64,000 bases of DNA from Diphasiastrum complanatum (GCA_029204225.1 CM055100.1:55877278-55941277); one strand, 5' to 3'; positions 33,551 to 47,019 are shown, counted from the first letter of the stretch. Notes: generated by a model from the letters alone, not told the origin. Translations and numbers: made by a program.

Positions 33551-34229
33551 TGTTGGGGGTATTCCCAACAAAGTGTAAATAAATAAAATCATTCAATAAA
33601 ATGTGTTGCGAGGGCATGACATCCTGCGCGCTTAAGCCCATGGCCCAATGAGCACACAAGTAAAGTTGTAAATAAAATAAACTTGACTTGGGCCTTGGAA
33701 TTAAAATAAAACTAGAGGCCCAAAGTCATTTTTAAACTGAGATTATTTTTTAGAGTTGGGTCCAAATTGGGACTCACATGAATCTTGTGATTACCAATGT
33801 AAATTTTGTGGACCCTTGGATCAAGTTGGGTCCAAGATGAATGGATAGGATCATTGTGAATATTAGCCAATAGGATTGAGGGGCAAGGGCCTTCCCCATT
33901 TTATAAAAAGGCACCATTTGTACACTATTTTCATGCTTAATGAGGAGGAGGAAACTCTACCAATTTTGGAAGAGAAGCATCCTCATTTGCAATTCAATGC
34001 TTGCTATTGCTCTTGTTGTTTTCTATTGCTTTCAAGTTCATGCTTTTTGGTTTCAATAGTTTATGTTTCTCCTTTAGCAAGTACAATGTGCATTTGAGCT
34101 AACCTCCACCCTCCCTCTATCTCTCTCTTCTATCTTCTTTCCCCTCCATCTTATCTAATCATCCCCTTCCTTTCACCTACAATCATGATGAATGTTATTG
34201 GTGAGTAGAGTTAAGGGAGAAAGTAGGAA
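33551..34229 (+). repeat. 3' LTR
   Basis: Starts TGTTGGGGGTATTCCC and aligns throughout with 26168-26848. It is preceded by GAGGGACCGG, a weak polypurine tract. Confidence 0.9.
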
Positions 34230-34348
34230 ACTAACTAAAAATAACATCTATGCATAGTTAGGTACTTATCCAGTGATCTAACCCTTGTTGACAGGCGGGA
34301 GGGCTATACTATGCGAGATCTTCGACCCTACATAGAGGAGGCTCATTA

Positions 34349-34520
34349 CATGCATGCATGGGGAGGAGAGCCATGCATCATTTTCCCCATACATACATCC
34401 TCCTCCCCCAAGTTTTTTAGTTAGAAAAAGCTCATGCATGAGTGATGGGAGGAGGATGCATGGGTGCACCCACACACATGCACAAAAGTGTACATAAGTT
34501 TAAATATATATATAGATATA
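34349..34520 (+). repeat. Short dispersed repeat family, copy 1
   Basis: Shares with 39262-39416 and 50741-50910 the order TGCATGGGGA(G/A)GAG, CCATGCATC, GTGATGGGAGGAGGATGCATGG or its close variant, CACATGCACAAAAGTGTACAT and the end AAGTTTAAATATATATATAG. It runs directly into the long TA tract. Confidence 0.8.
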
Positions 34521-34542
34521 CATACATACATACATATATATG

Positions 34543-34640
<98 letters not shown>
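34521..34640. repeat. (CATA)n/(TA)n microsatellite
   Basis: CATACATA units then more than 90 bp of TA. It grows from the TATATATAGATATA end of the repeat family copy 1. Confidence 0.97.
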
Positions 34641-34641
<1 letters not shown>

Positions 34642-34740
34642 TAGTAAAGTGTGTCTTTTGTTGACGGGCAATGGCAGACGTGGCATCGATGGCGGATGTG
34701 CATCGATGGCAGACGTGTGTGTGCATGCCCTAATGGCTTT

Positions 34741-34745
34741 GTGTA

Positions 34746-34776
<31 letters not shown>

Positions 34777-34830
34777 ATGTGCATGTGCTGTGTGTGTTGT
34801 GTGTGTGCCATGTGTGTGTTTATGGAGAGT
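34741..34830. repeat. TG-rich microsatellite
   Basis: (TG)n interrupted by A, C and CA. Frames through it are low-complexity artefacts. Confidence 0.9.
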
Positions 34831-34859
34831 GTGTTTTTGAACCTAACAAATCTAAACAA

Positions 34860-35924
34860 GACTGCACATTATCACCACAATACCAAACATACGAATATTA
34901 ACGTATCATATTGACCAAATCTAAGAACTAGCAAAAGCTCCAAGTTGAGAAGAATATGTTCACCTGCATCCATCCACAACAACAACCGTGTTAGAATAGG
35001 GACATTATTGTGGGAACTACAAGTGTCTACACATACTCTCAGTTGTTATCCATGTCGCAACAAATAGTCATTGCCAAGTTAGGTGACTCTAATTTTGTCC
35101 ATATCATGAGTAAAAAGTTGGACATTGTTTTAGCTTTACTCAAAGTTACAAAATTCAAGATTAACAGTGTATAATCAGTGTCTGAAAGTCAACAATTACA
35201 AAAGTACGACTAAAGTAGACAATTACATCCAGAGTAGTTTTAAAGTAGAGTTCAAAACTATCTGCCACTACCCTTTTAAAAAATGCTTATCAGAACACCA
35301 TCCCTTTTTCTAAGTAACAACTTAGAAAAAAGTTTATTGTACTGTCAATTTCAAATTGTCAGGGCATTATTGTCCACAAATAAGTATATATAGACTTTGA
35401 CTGACAGGTCTAATCCAAGTCATATAACTAAACCCATCATACCATTTATATTAGAAATAGTTGAAGTGTAACCAAAGGTTTAAACAAAAAACAGTAGACT
35501 TCAAAGGACATCTTGTTAATGAAAGTTAAGCATCAACGAGTAGTAAATTCATGATCAAATCATGGCACTTCAACTCTTCATACCCGTTAGTAGCAACAAC
35601 TATATTGAGAGGATTAGAAGACTCTTCACACGAATTTTTTCATTGTTAACATTTAGAGTGTTGTACGAAGTCTGATCAAAAGAACTCAAGATAGTTCGCT
35701 CATTGTGATCATAGTGACTGAAACAAGCAAGTAAATCATGAGAGCATTTCTTAATTAGATGTGTGTGTGTGTGTGTGTGTACTTAGGGTAAGGGTTAGAG
35801 TGGGTCTTTAGAGTGGGTACGGCGTCGAAATTGAGCTGCAAATGGTCTTGTGGATTCGTGTCGAGCCAATAAACCTGTGGACACCTCCCTTCTAATGTTC
35901 TGATTGTTTCTCACTGAATCATTA
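34860..35924. other. No gene seen
   Basis: AT-rich. Short (TG)n at about 35761-35780. No coding signal. Confidence 0.4.
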
Positions 35925-36182
35925 GGGTTAGGCTTTAGGCATTAGGTGTTACACATTGGGCTTTGGGCATTAGGCATTAGGCATTAGGCGCTAGGCTGTA
36001 GCTTTAGGTTTTGGGCTTAGGTTGTGAGTATGTGTGTTAAGGTTTAGGCATTAGGTGCATGTGTGTGTGTGTGTGTGTGTTAGGCTTTAGACATTAATCA
36101 TTAGCATTAAGCCTTAGGCATTAGGCTTTAGGAATTAGGCATTAGGGTTAGGATGTAGACATTAATCATTAGGATTAGGCAA
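35925..36182. repeat. Degenerate TTAGGC(A/T)TTAGG array
   Basis: Imperfect units such as GGCATTAGGCATTAGGC and GGCTTTAGGCATT over about 250 bp, with a (TG)n inside (about 36061-36080). It is the reverse complement in flavour of the TAATGCC array at 15110-15245. Confidence 0.7.
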
Positions 36183-36630
36183 TGGATGTTGGCAATGTTT
36201 GGGAAAGTTAGCCAAGTCTGAGAATGGAACTAAGAATTTTGGCCAGAAATTGACATGCTCCAAAACTTACAGGATTTTTTAAGCTATAAAATAATGTATA
36301 ACTGACATATATTGGGTTTAATCCTTTTGAAAAATTGGAAAATATGATGAACCACAGGTTGTTGGAAGGAAACCCCCGAATGTATCTCGAACACTGCGTG
36401 TAAGTTAGGATTCCAAAAATCTTTTTCAGGTTTCGCTCAAAAAAACCTTTACTTTTAAGAGTTATCTGGCTTCAAATCGGGGATATGTTGATATTTGTCG
36501 GTTTCCTTAAGCAAAACCTTTCATTCTTTCCATAAAAAAACCAATTGAATTTTGATCATATCAATTTTTTGAAAAAGATGTTGGTTCTGTTCCTTAAGGA
36601 TGCCAACTTTTCCGAACATTGCTTTAGATC
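36183..36630. repeat. Long direct repeat, copy 1
   Basis: About 440 bp, repeated at 37398-37830 in the same orientation. Shared segments include GGCAATGTT, GCCAGAAATTGACATGCTCC, GGATTTTTTAAGCTA, TGAAAAATTGGAAAA, GTGTAAGT, TTTGCTCAAAAAACCTTTA-like and CTTTAAGGATG. Confidence 0.75.
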
Positions 36631-37397
36631 ATCACCTACCTCTCCTTATTACACATTTACAAGAAAAAAAAGAAGACATGCCAACCAATGCTTAATGCAC
36701 ACTACCTTCACTCACTTACACCAGTGTTCAAGAAAGTCGGCATCCTTAAAAAAATGGAACCGACATCTTTTTCAGAAAACTGGTATGTTCAAAATTTGAT
36801 CAGTTTTTTTACAACAAAAATCAAATGTTTTGCTTTAGAAAACTGGCAAGTATCAAGATATCCCTTATTTAAGGCCATGCAACTCTTTAAAATTAAGGTG
36901 TTTTGAGAGAAACCTGAAAAAGGTTTCCCAAACATTGATGTAAAGGTGAAATACAAAGAGGGATTTTATGATAACTGCAATCATTTGTTTCGAACAGGGC
37001 ACAACCTAATGTAGCTTCACATATTTGTTGTTATTAGCTCCAACAAAGTAGTGCATAGTTGGAACTCATAATCTATTACTCATTCTGCATACGTTTTGTG
37101 CAACACAACACATCGAAATATCCAAATTTTGATTGTTTTAAACTCTTATAGTGAGAAAGGGTCTGAACGTACAACACACAATTTATTATTGGATTCAACC
37201 TTTCAATATGAGTGCTACACAGATTGAAAGATTGGGGCTAGTAGACTCATCAAGTAAACAATTTAAGGTGTGCACGTTAAATGGAGCTTTTATACATGTT
37301 ACTCTAGATCCACAATGCTCTGAGAAGGTTGAATACCACATAAAAAGGCCCAATCATGTGTATGTAGCTTATAATCTTAAGTTATGACATGTCCAAT

Positions 37398-37830
37398 GGG
37401 TGTAGGCAATGTTCGAGGAAGTCGGCCAAGTCCAAAAATAGAACTAAGAGCTGTTGCCAGAAATTGACATGCTCCAAAACTTATAGGATTTTTTAAGCTA
37501 ACAAATAATGTATAACCGGCATGTATTAAGTTTAATCCTTGTGAAAAATTGGAAAAGATTCTAAATTGACATGCTCCAAAATGTATCATGAACATTGGGT
37601 GTAAGTCAGGGTTCAGAAAACATTGTTCACGTTTTGCTCAAAAAACCTTTATTCCCTAGCTTCAAATCGAGAATATTTTGATACTTGCCGATTTTCTTAA
37701 ACAAAATCTTTGATTTTTGCCATAAAAGAATCCGATCGAATTTTGAACATATCGATTGAATGAAAAAGATGCCAGTTCCATTCTTTAAGGATGTCGGCTT
37801 TCTCGAACATCTTTAAGAACTGGCAATTAG
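37398..37830. repeat. Long direct repeat, copy 2
   Basis: Pairs with 36183-36630. The copies differ by many substitutions and indels, so they are old. The 770 bp between them has no recognisable ORF. The arrangement is like LTRs of a small non-autonomous element, but ends TG...CA are not evident. Confidence 0.75.
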
Positions 37831-39083
37831 TATCAAGATGTTCTCAAGAACGGAACCAATATCTTTATACTAAGGTTTTTATTTAAGAACCACCAATTCG
37901 TATCAAGATGCTTGATCAGATTCTAGCATCCGAGCTAGTATTTTGGGTGTTTAATGGCTATTGTGGCAGCCTTCAGAAAGGTTTGAGGAAATCTCATGCT
38001 CATTTCATGATAAGCCCCCTCCAGTTTTGTCCACAAAAATCATCTTGAATGCAGCCTGGAACGAAGTTTGATCACAGATTCACAGGAGCCTGCTTGAATA
38101 TCAGGCCTGTAGCATCTAAGCATGGAAAATATTTTGTTCCAAGCAAAAGGTAGTCGAGGTGCTGTTAGCGGCGTTTACAATGTTGTTGCCATTTTATCCA
38201 TGCATTTGGTGGGCGTTCAAAAGAAAGCATTGTAGTGTCATGAGTGTCGTTTGGACCTAAGGAATGGCCTCTGTTTGGATCCGCAGTAGAGATGATGCAT
38301 AACTTTGATCACTTCCATGATTGGCGAAATCTGTAACAGCGATTCCACACCGAGTCTGCAACTGCGTAACCAATGGAACATAATATTGATGATTTGAAAC
38401 TTTCTTTCATGCATTTTTGTAATTAGCAGCAAGCTTTGCAGAACTATCAAAGCATTCTTCAATAAAAATTGACGCAATCTCTTCAAATACTCGTTTCTGA
38501 TTTTGATGTAGTGATGTAGTTTGCATGGCCTTGCAGAAATAGGAATTTCCTCATGAGGTCGAGTTTGCGCTGGATGTGGATCGTAAGCTTGTTGATTAGT
38601 TGTTGCTTCGATCAGTACGACAGGGTTTCAACGATCTCTTTGCTCGATACAGCTACCAGCTCATCAGAAGCTTCAGCTGGTTTTGCCTCTAACGCAGCTT
38701 ATGTCTCCTCTAGTGGCTTTTCAGTAGCTTCTGTGGGAAGCACAACTTTCTCAACTGCAACGACTTCGCTTGTTGCTACTTGGGTTTTGCATAGGGCCAG
38801 CATTTGTTAGCATGTGGATCTCCAACACTAACACATCAATCATGATGATGCCCATTGCCATTGCCATCGGTGTGTTTGGAAAAGCTGCAGGCAACCTATG
38901 TTGAGAACAGCGCAAGTGAGGCCAGATCTTCTGAAAGCCCGGTTGCGGAAAAGCTTATCTTAAACGTTGATGATTTGCAGAAGAGGAATGGAGGGTATAC
39001 CAGATTGTGGGCCTCATCCCAGACGTCGAGGCTAACAACAACAAGATTGCTTCTGCTCGTGAGGAAAGTACATGCTGGAGAGG
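37831..39083. other. Unresolved; possible decayed coding traces
   Basis: The minus strand at about 38480-38270 reads EEIASIFIEECFDSSAKLAA and VPLVTQLQTRCGIAVTDFAN in one frame with a stop between, and the plus strand at about 38540-38660 reads EFPHEVEFALDVDRKLVD then a stop. Neither family is recognised. Both could be exon debris. Confidence 0.25.
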
Positions 39084-39258
39084 TGCAGGGAAGGAGAAGG
39101 TGGGGGAGCAATGGAGGGTCAAGGGCAAGGTGGGGGAGCAATGGAGGGTCAAATGCAAGGTGAGGGAGCAATGTAGGGTCAAGGGCAAGGACAAATGGAG
39201 GGCAGGAGGGTGAGGGAGGAATGGAGGGAGAGGGAGCTATGGAGGGTGAGGGAGAAGG
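39084..39258. repeat. Purine-rich minisatellite
   Basis: About five degenerate units of roughly 30-35 bp built on GGGGGAGCAATGGAGGGTCA and AGGGCAAGGT. Confidence 0.85.
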
Positions 39259-39261
39259 GGC

Positions 39262-39416
39262 ATGGATGCATGCATGGGGAAGAGGGTCATGCATCATGTT
39301 TTGGATACTTTTTAGTGAACAAAATGTGTATGCATGGGTGAGGGGAGGAAGATGCATGGGTGCACCCATACACATGCGCAAAAGTATACATAAGTTTAAA
39401 TATATATATAGATATA
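39262..39416 (+). repeat. Short dispersed repeat family, copy 2
   Basis: See copy 1 at 34349-34520. This copy ends ATATATATAGATATA without expansion of the TA tail. Confidence 0.8.
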
Positions 39417-39540
39417 CTCTGAATTTGAAACTTGGAATACAGATCTCAGAGCTATGATTGTAGTATCAATCAGATGGCACAATATATAGTGAATAGGTAT
39501 TGCAAGGAAAGTCAGTTGATAAATGTGACAAATGACTAGG

Positions 39541-39835
39541 AATCCAGTTGAGATTTGAGAATCCGGTCGAGATTGATGATTTGGCTGAGATTCAGGTTGA
39601 GATTTAGGATCCGGTCGAGATTGATCCAGTTGAGATTTAGGATCCGCCGGTCGAGATTGATCCGGTTGAGATCCTGATTTGGTTGAGATTCAGGATCCTT
39701 GGACTGGAAGCTATCCGGTCGAGATGAGGCTGGAGCTATTCGACTGGAAGCTATCTGGTTGAGATGATACTGGAGTTATCTGGGCTGGAAGCTATCTGGT
39801 CGAGATGAGACTGGAAGGTATCCGGTCGAGATGAG
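39541..39835. repeat. Minisatellite of CCGGT(C/T)GAGAT units
   Basis: Units with (C/T)CGGT(C/T)GAGATTGATCC, GTTGAGATT(T/C)AGGATCC and later GACTGGAAGCTATC(C/T)GGTCGAGATGA. About 15 occurrences of GTYGAGAT over 295 bp. Confidence 0.85.
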
Positions 39836-40359
39836 TCGTGAACCTCAAGAAAGGGTGTGATAATGAAAGGAAAGTTGTGGCAGTGCATGAGAGGGATGAA
39901 AAGAAAGAAGTAGGACATTGGGGATGGATGGAGTGATAAGATCAACCCATTTGGAAGATTAATAGCTTAGTGTATCTTTTGGAATTTGAGTTGGTATTCG
40001 TGAGTAGAGGCAAGCAATTAAAGAAGTGGAGATCAAATGCAGAAACTGCGGAGAGTCAGCAGACCCGTAATGGTTTGAAACGTTGGTGCAAGGATCTAAC
40101 TGTCTGTGATTGCAACATACTGGGAAGGCATGAGTATGTGTATGATGTCAAGTGGTATCGGTGCCAAATGTTCACAGATTCTATCTCGGAAAATCTGTGA
40201 AACATGTTTTTTATTGCTTATTCTCTGGTTACCGATTGTTTCTACCTGCTACCAAGCTGTTAGTCGATCTGAGATTTATATTTTTAGTTCATTTCCCAGA
40301 TCAGGCAAAAAGTGCTGTTACACATTGTATTAGATATTTAAATCCAGCCTGTCAATGAT

Positions 40360-41195
40360 TTCATGGGTTGGTTCACTCTTGAAAGCACTCACATTCATTG
40401 AAACATGCAAGCCATGATGTTCATCTAAAAATTAGCTTGTTGCTTGGATGAACACCTACGAGATCCTACTACTAAATACTACAGAAATCAAAGAAATAGT
40501 TCCTAGCAACCTACAATTAATCTACATGCAAAATAGAAAGAACAAAGAAACAAGTAACTAATTAACAAGCTCTACAAGTACAAGCATCAAGAAATACCCA
40601 TCTCTTGATTCTTGGACTTACCAAAAACATCAAGAATTGAAATGTAGGGAAATGTGTAGGATCTAAACACAATTTTAGCCTATTTAGTTTTCTTGAAAGC
40701 TTGATTCTACTCTAGAACAAGAACAAGAAATCTAATCTAGTCTAATCCACAATGCATGAATGAAAGGAAACAAGAAAACTAACTAATCCACTCATATAAG
40801 AATGGAAGGGCATGATCATAAGGGAATCACTCAAGAAAGCCATCATGATCTAGGAGCTCCAAGAATGCCAAAACTCATGAAAGATCTTCTCTATTCAATT
40901 GAAAAGCATGACAATACAAGTAAAGCTCCCTCACAAGAGAGGGGGGCTCTTAAATAAGCAAATGAGTTGCTTAGGTGGAGCCTAAGTGGCAGTTCCACAT
41001 TTCACAAATTACAAGTGGAATTAGTTCCTCTACTAGAGGTCACCATCAAAAGGTGGCTCACTCTAATTTATTTAAGAGGGGTCTACAACATTTATTACAA
41101 ATGCCTAAAAGTACTAGCTCCTACATGGTCATTCCATCATTTTGGATTCCGAATGAGGCTCACATAATTTTCAACTGTTGTCCTAGCTAGTGTTT
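40360..41195 (-). repeat. LTR-like stretch
   Basis: The minus strand has a TATA-like TATTTAAGAGCCCCCC near 40945-40960, then CTCTTGTGAGGGAG. This looks like an LTR promoter. Ends are not defined and no pair was found, so it is tentative. Confidence 0.35.
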
Positions 41196-41199
41196 CTCG

Positions 41200-42080
41200 G
41201 CTCCCATGCTCGGCTCTCATTCTTCATCCTCCTTCTCGTCTCTCATAGACCTCCTTGGTCTAAGATGAGAGACGCTCTTGGAATAGCTTTAGCCCAGCAT
41301 CTTGGGGATTCCTCAAGATCAGCCAACAACGGGGTGAGGCGTTGCATGGCTTGTTGCTAGATCTCCTCGCCTTTCGCTTGAGCATCCGTTGCGGAATTTG
41401 TGAGGCCCTCAATGTACCTCTTGAGATCATCTTCATGTTTTTTCAATTTAAGCACCTCCTACTTTTCTGCTTGCTCGTGTTGTTGAGCTATTTGCAAGTC
41501 CTATTAGAGCTGGCTGATTTCTGCTCGCAACTATGTGTTGCTGGTAGCTAGTTCTAGTACTCGGTCGTCCAGTATAGTTTTGGCTGCCCCCGCATCTTGG
41601 ACAAAAGCTCCCAAGATTTGGTAGGCTGATGTGATGTCTGTGGGCCCAACCAGTACGGTGCTACTTGTTGGAACTTGGTGAGATGTCGCTCGGATGACTT
41701 GGACACTATTGTCATTGTCTTCGATCAACGTCTTTGGTGCTACCATGTCTTCCGATGCGGTGGGATCAACACGGATAGGCGATGGCCTGTACTCTGTTTG
41801 GAGAAATGCTTCATCGGGCAACGGTTTATTGTCACCCTCATCAGGCTGATGAGAGGAGTGGCGGTGGTGGAGAGAGGTTGTACAATGGGTTGTTTGAAAG
41901 ATGGAACGATTGGAATGGTGGGAAACTGTAGGATGATATCGAGGATGGAAGGAGATAGAGGAGGTGAGAAGTTTGTTGGGGACGAGAGGTTAATGATGTT
42001 CATCCAATCGAGTATCTCTACAAAGAGCTGTGAATCTAGAGGGTTTATATTGTATTTTTCGTCGAGCACTCCAATGTTTC
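41200..42080 (-). pseudogene. Unidentified decayed minus-strand ORF with coiled-coil character
   Basis: Frames read leftward give SPTNFSPPLSPSILDI and PSFKQPIVQPLSTTATPL, then after a frame change EYRPSPIRVDPTASEDMVAP and SAYQILGAFVQDAGAAKTIL, followed in frame, through stops, by a heptad-like LRAEISQL, HEQAEK and LKKHEDDLKRYIEGL. It lies just upstream (minus sense) of the LTR-like stretch at 40.4-41.2 kb and may be the last ORF of a retrotransposon. No domain recognised. Confidence 0.4.
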
Positions 42081-42119
42081 ATGGATTTCAAAGTGTTATC
42101 CATTTCAATTTGTAAAATT

Positions 42120-42610
42120 TTTTTTTAATACCCCCATCCTTCTAAGTTGTATATAATCCATTTTACCAGTTTTTCTTTCAATTTCCATAACCTCCTTGTT
42201 TGAGCTCAGATCCCAGTGTTATAAAAACAAAAAGTGATCAGAAAGATGAGCCTGACACTGCTAAGTTATTAAAATTGTGTCATTATTACTTTTCAATATT
42301 TTTTTTTAAAGACCCCTTTTCTTGAGTCAGTTTTTTTTGTGTTTCCATTAGCAATTTTCAAATCTTCATATCATCTCCGTTTTAGATCGGATTCAAACGA
42401 TGTAAAAAGCAAAATTGTTCGTGGTGACAGACTGAACACAATTGATACTTCATTTTAATTTGTTACACTTTCCATTCACAGCCACTTTATTCTTCGAGGA
42501 CTCAGAATCTTCGAGTGAGTGGAGAAGAGCAATTTTACCAGCTTGTAAAATATCATTCTGAATAAATTTCAGACGGTGAATTCATAGTCTACAAGTATTC
42601 ACTAGTCATT
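42120..42610. other. No gene seen
   Basis: AT-rich, no motif. Confidence 0.4.
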
Positions 42611-42611
42611 A

Positions 42612-42905
42612 ATGATGAACCGTTATAGTCAAAACATTCAATTTCCATCTATTGAAGAAATACAATATGCAATCGTACGTTACAGCCTTGTATTTGACGG
42701 ACAACCAAGTTCAATCAGCATTGATGATTGGTTGACTGAATTAGAAGCTTATTTTTGTCATCGCCATTATTCTAAAGAAGATAAAATTTATTTCGCTTCA
42801 TTGTGCTTTCAAGGACAAGTTTGAGCATGGAGGGATGCACACACGATCTGTTTTGCCCAAAAAGTCAAAAAAAGACGATTTGGCTATCCTATACCCAGAT
42901 ATAGG
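42612..42905 (+). pseudogene. Ty3/gypsy gag capsid fragment
   Basis: The frame reads SLVFDGQPSSISIDDWLTEL, EAYFCHRHYSKEDKIYFASL and CFQGQV, then TGA at 42822-42824, then AWRDAHTICFAQ. This is the start of the retrotransposon gag core (F-x-G...W...E-x-Y-F...A...AW). The rest of gag and pol is missing. Confidence 0.7.
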
Positions 42906-45630
42906 ATCAAATTCACAACCAATTCCAGGAGATAATCCTAACAATTGAAATCTCTCATGCTTCTTTAGTGTTACTCAAAGAATACCATTTCATATTGTAC
43001 CCAACATGGACAAACAAAATGTATCACTAACCCAAAAGAAACATAGATTTCAACAAAAACCGAATCTCATATTGTCCTAGATATCCAATATCTATTCCAG
43101 AATCGGTAAAAAGAACTTTGATTCTTTTAACAAGTTAGAACTCTCTTGGTGGTTACTATCATTATAGAGAAATACTCTATAATTGGAAAGAATCCAAATT
43201 ACTAGATTCTTGTATGGAATACCTTCTATCTGCATTACTTTGCAAGATACAAATCCAATTGCAAAATAGAGATGGTTCCATAAATGGATTATCAGTCTTG
43301 CCACTGCTTTTCCCTTAGAATCCTCAAATTCTCGAAATTCTAATTCACATTGGGGAAAAGGAACCCAAATTTCCAGAGGCAGTTTTCTTAAATAAGTCCC
43401 AATTTTATTCTCACTTGCAATTAGTTATACTTCAGGAATTGAATGTAAATTAAATAATTGGATCACTAAGACCAACAATCATCTACATATCAGACTTCCA
43501 CTCTTTTTCCCCCTTCCAAAAATGGTTCCGGTTAACAAAACCCCAAATTTGTACTAGGAATAAGTTCAATCTGGTATCGCTAACTTTAGCACTATCACCC
43601 AAACAGTTTTGATTTGTTCATTAAGTGCCGCACTTAATCCCTAGCAAATCCCCTTACAGACCAGCATAAAACTGTTCTACTAGATTTACATTATTCTTGG
43701 TCCTTATTGATCCCCAGAACAAGAAATGCTCCTTAATTGACAGATTCACAAAATCTTCAACTAAAAGTGAAGGTTACAGTGATCTTAACAATCGACTGAT
43801 TTCAACTCAGTAAGATCATTCACTTTATAAGTCATTTTTATTTGATCAATAACCAAAGAATTGGAACAAATCGACAACGTCCATGGTTTCTTCAAATTTT
43901 ACGTAAACTGGGATTTTCAAATTCCATTCAATATGGACCTAAACTGTGAAAATCGACCAAACATTGACTTGACAATTTCACAATTACCACCTCATATTGG
44001 AAGGATTCTGAAACATCCAGCATGCATCTTATATGATATGCAGTAATTTCAATAAAAATTAATTTTTACGTAAATTGCCAAGAAATTGGGAAATTAGCAC
44101 TGGGATTCACAAAATCAGTTCGAAATGGACCAACTATGAAAATCGATTAAAATGATTGATTTATCAAATTCACAGGCACTGTCACATATCAAATTCGACA
44201 TGCACTGATTTTTTTGAAAAAACAAAAAAATCCCGTAATTAGCCTAGCCACTAGAAAATCTGCTTTTTGATCTAGAATTGCCAAAAATAGCCTCATGCAA
44301 GAAATCTTCTGATCAAACTATTGATTATGCATGCAACATGCATCCATGCATGCATACAGGTCTATCCATACATTTTCATCAACATACAAGCACTACACTG
44401 AATTACAAGCATGCATGCATCAGAACATTTCGAAAATTTTGCAAATTTTAGTTCAGGAATTGCCAAACTTCCGACAACCATAACTTTCTCTACAGGACAC
44501 TAAATTGGTCGCTGTAAAGCATAGTACGGAGGGAGAGTGGATCTACAAGGCACTTGACACATCACCCTGCACCCCTGGTTTCACACGTGCTATCAATAAA
44601 TGCATGAAAAACAGGTAGGAGGGCGCACTTTTGTGGAGAGGAATCTTCAAAAAACACATCCCAGCCCAAAAAGCCTTGGATCAGAGGTTACAAGGACTCT
44701 ACTAAGGCTCATTATAGAGGCATAGAAGCTTCTAACAGGTCCAGCAAGCAATCATAAGCTCAAATCATGCAAAAAATGCATTTTTGGCCTCCTTCAACAA
44801 GCAAAACTTCAACATGATGGTGTCTAATGCTCACCTATCCAAATTGGATGTATGATGGCTCAAAACAGACGCAATCCATCATATCTTTAAGCTTGTTACA
44901 AGAATCAACAGGTTCAGACCCCCAATTGAGAGGTATTCATGCTCAAAAATCATCAAAAATACACTAACTTTTGGTGTTTTGAGCCCCCTAATGGTGTCTA
45001 ATCCCTTCCAAACTTCATGAAAGCTCAGGGACACCTTCATTACATCTCAAAAACGTTCATACCAAGTCTTGGCTGAGAATTTTGAGATCTACCCCAAAAT
45101 TAGTCCAAAAAACATTGGTTTTTGACCAATTTTGACCAAAATTTGTGGGAAAAGCCCACAAATTCGTGCAACCAGATCCAAATCCCTGTAAATCCATTGC
45201 ATGCAAGCACCAAAAGTTCTGATTCTAGTCAAACGGTTTCTATAGCCCATTTATGGTCCAAAAACCCCAATTTTTGGTCCAAAATCACTATCTAATCAAC
45301 CTTTTGACTATTCCAACATCATGCAATCATTAGATCCAATTGATAATGATTGTAAAACAGCAAGTACAATCTGTAAAACGTACTACACCAGTACCTATGA
45401 ACAATTTCAAGCAAAAAACTTCAATTCTAGGTGAAAAATCCACTAAAATCATAAAAAATCCATAGATTTCCACCAAAAACTATGGAGAAACCCCATAATT
45501 ATGATCTTTACGCTAAAAGTAAGCCACCTACTTGCAGATCAATTCCACCACCTGGAAGTAAGATGCAAGGAGAAATCCACAAAAATTGAGAAAATACAAG
45601 AAGTAGCTCCACCTTCTGATTGATGCAAAT
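42906..45630. other. No gene seen
   Basis: 2.7 kb of AT-rich sequence with no recognisable ORF. A primer-binding site at its right edge suggests it may be the non-coding interior of a minus-strand LTR element. Confidence 0.4.
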
Positions 45631-45634
45631 CCAT

Positions 45635-45647
45635 AGCTCTGATACCA
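45635..45647 (-). promoter_or_regulatory. Primer-binding site (initiator tRNA-Met)
   Basis: Minus strand TGGTATCAGAGCT, complementary to the 3' end of plant initiator tRNA-Met. An LTR should lie to the right (45650 onward), but its end does not read CA cleanly. Confidence 0.65.
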
Positions 45648-46973
<1,326 letters not shown>

Positions 46974-47019
46974 TCTTTGGCTCATTTTGAAAAGGTGAGA
47001 AATATTTGTCAACAATTTA

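Larger units (their letters stand above)
26168..34229 (+). mobile_element. Full-length Ty3/gypsy LTR retrotransposon with an extra 3' ORF
   Basis: Two near-identical LTRs (26168-26848 and 33551-34229) enclose gag, protease, a long spacer, RT, RNase H, integrase and a post-integrase ORF, all plus strand. By hand the LTRs differ at about 20-25 of about 680 positions. The coding part has many stops and frameshifts, the RT catalytic motif is altered, and most of the integrase C-terminus is deleted, so it cannot be autonomous. No clear target-site duplication was found (CAGAG before the 5' LTR, ACATC or similar after the 3' LTR). The integrase has no recognisable chromodomain. Confidence 0.92.

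Noticed and set aside
34421-34914. Open frames through TA/TG tracts.
   Set aside because: Low-complexity artefacts.
35925-36182. TTAGGC units look like a nematode telomere repeat.
   Set aside because: Units are irregular and mixed with TTTAGG and TG runs, and the gene content is plant.
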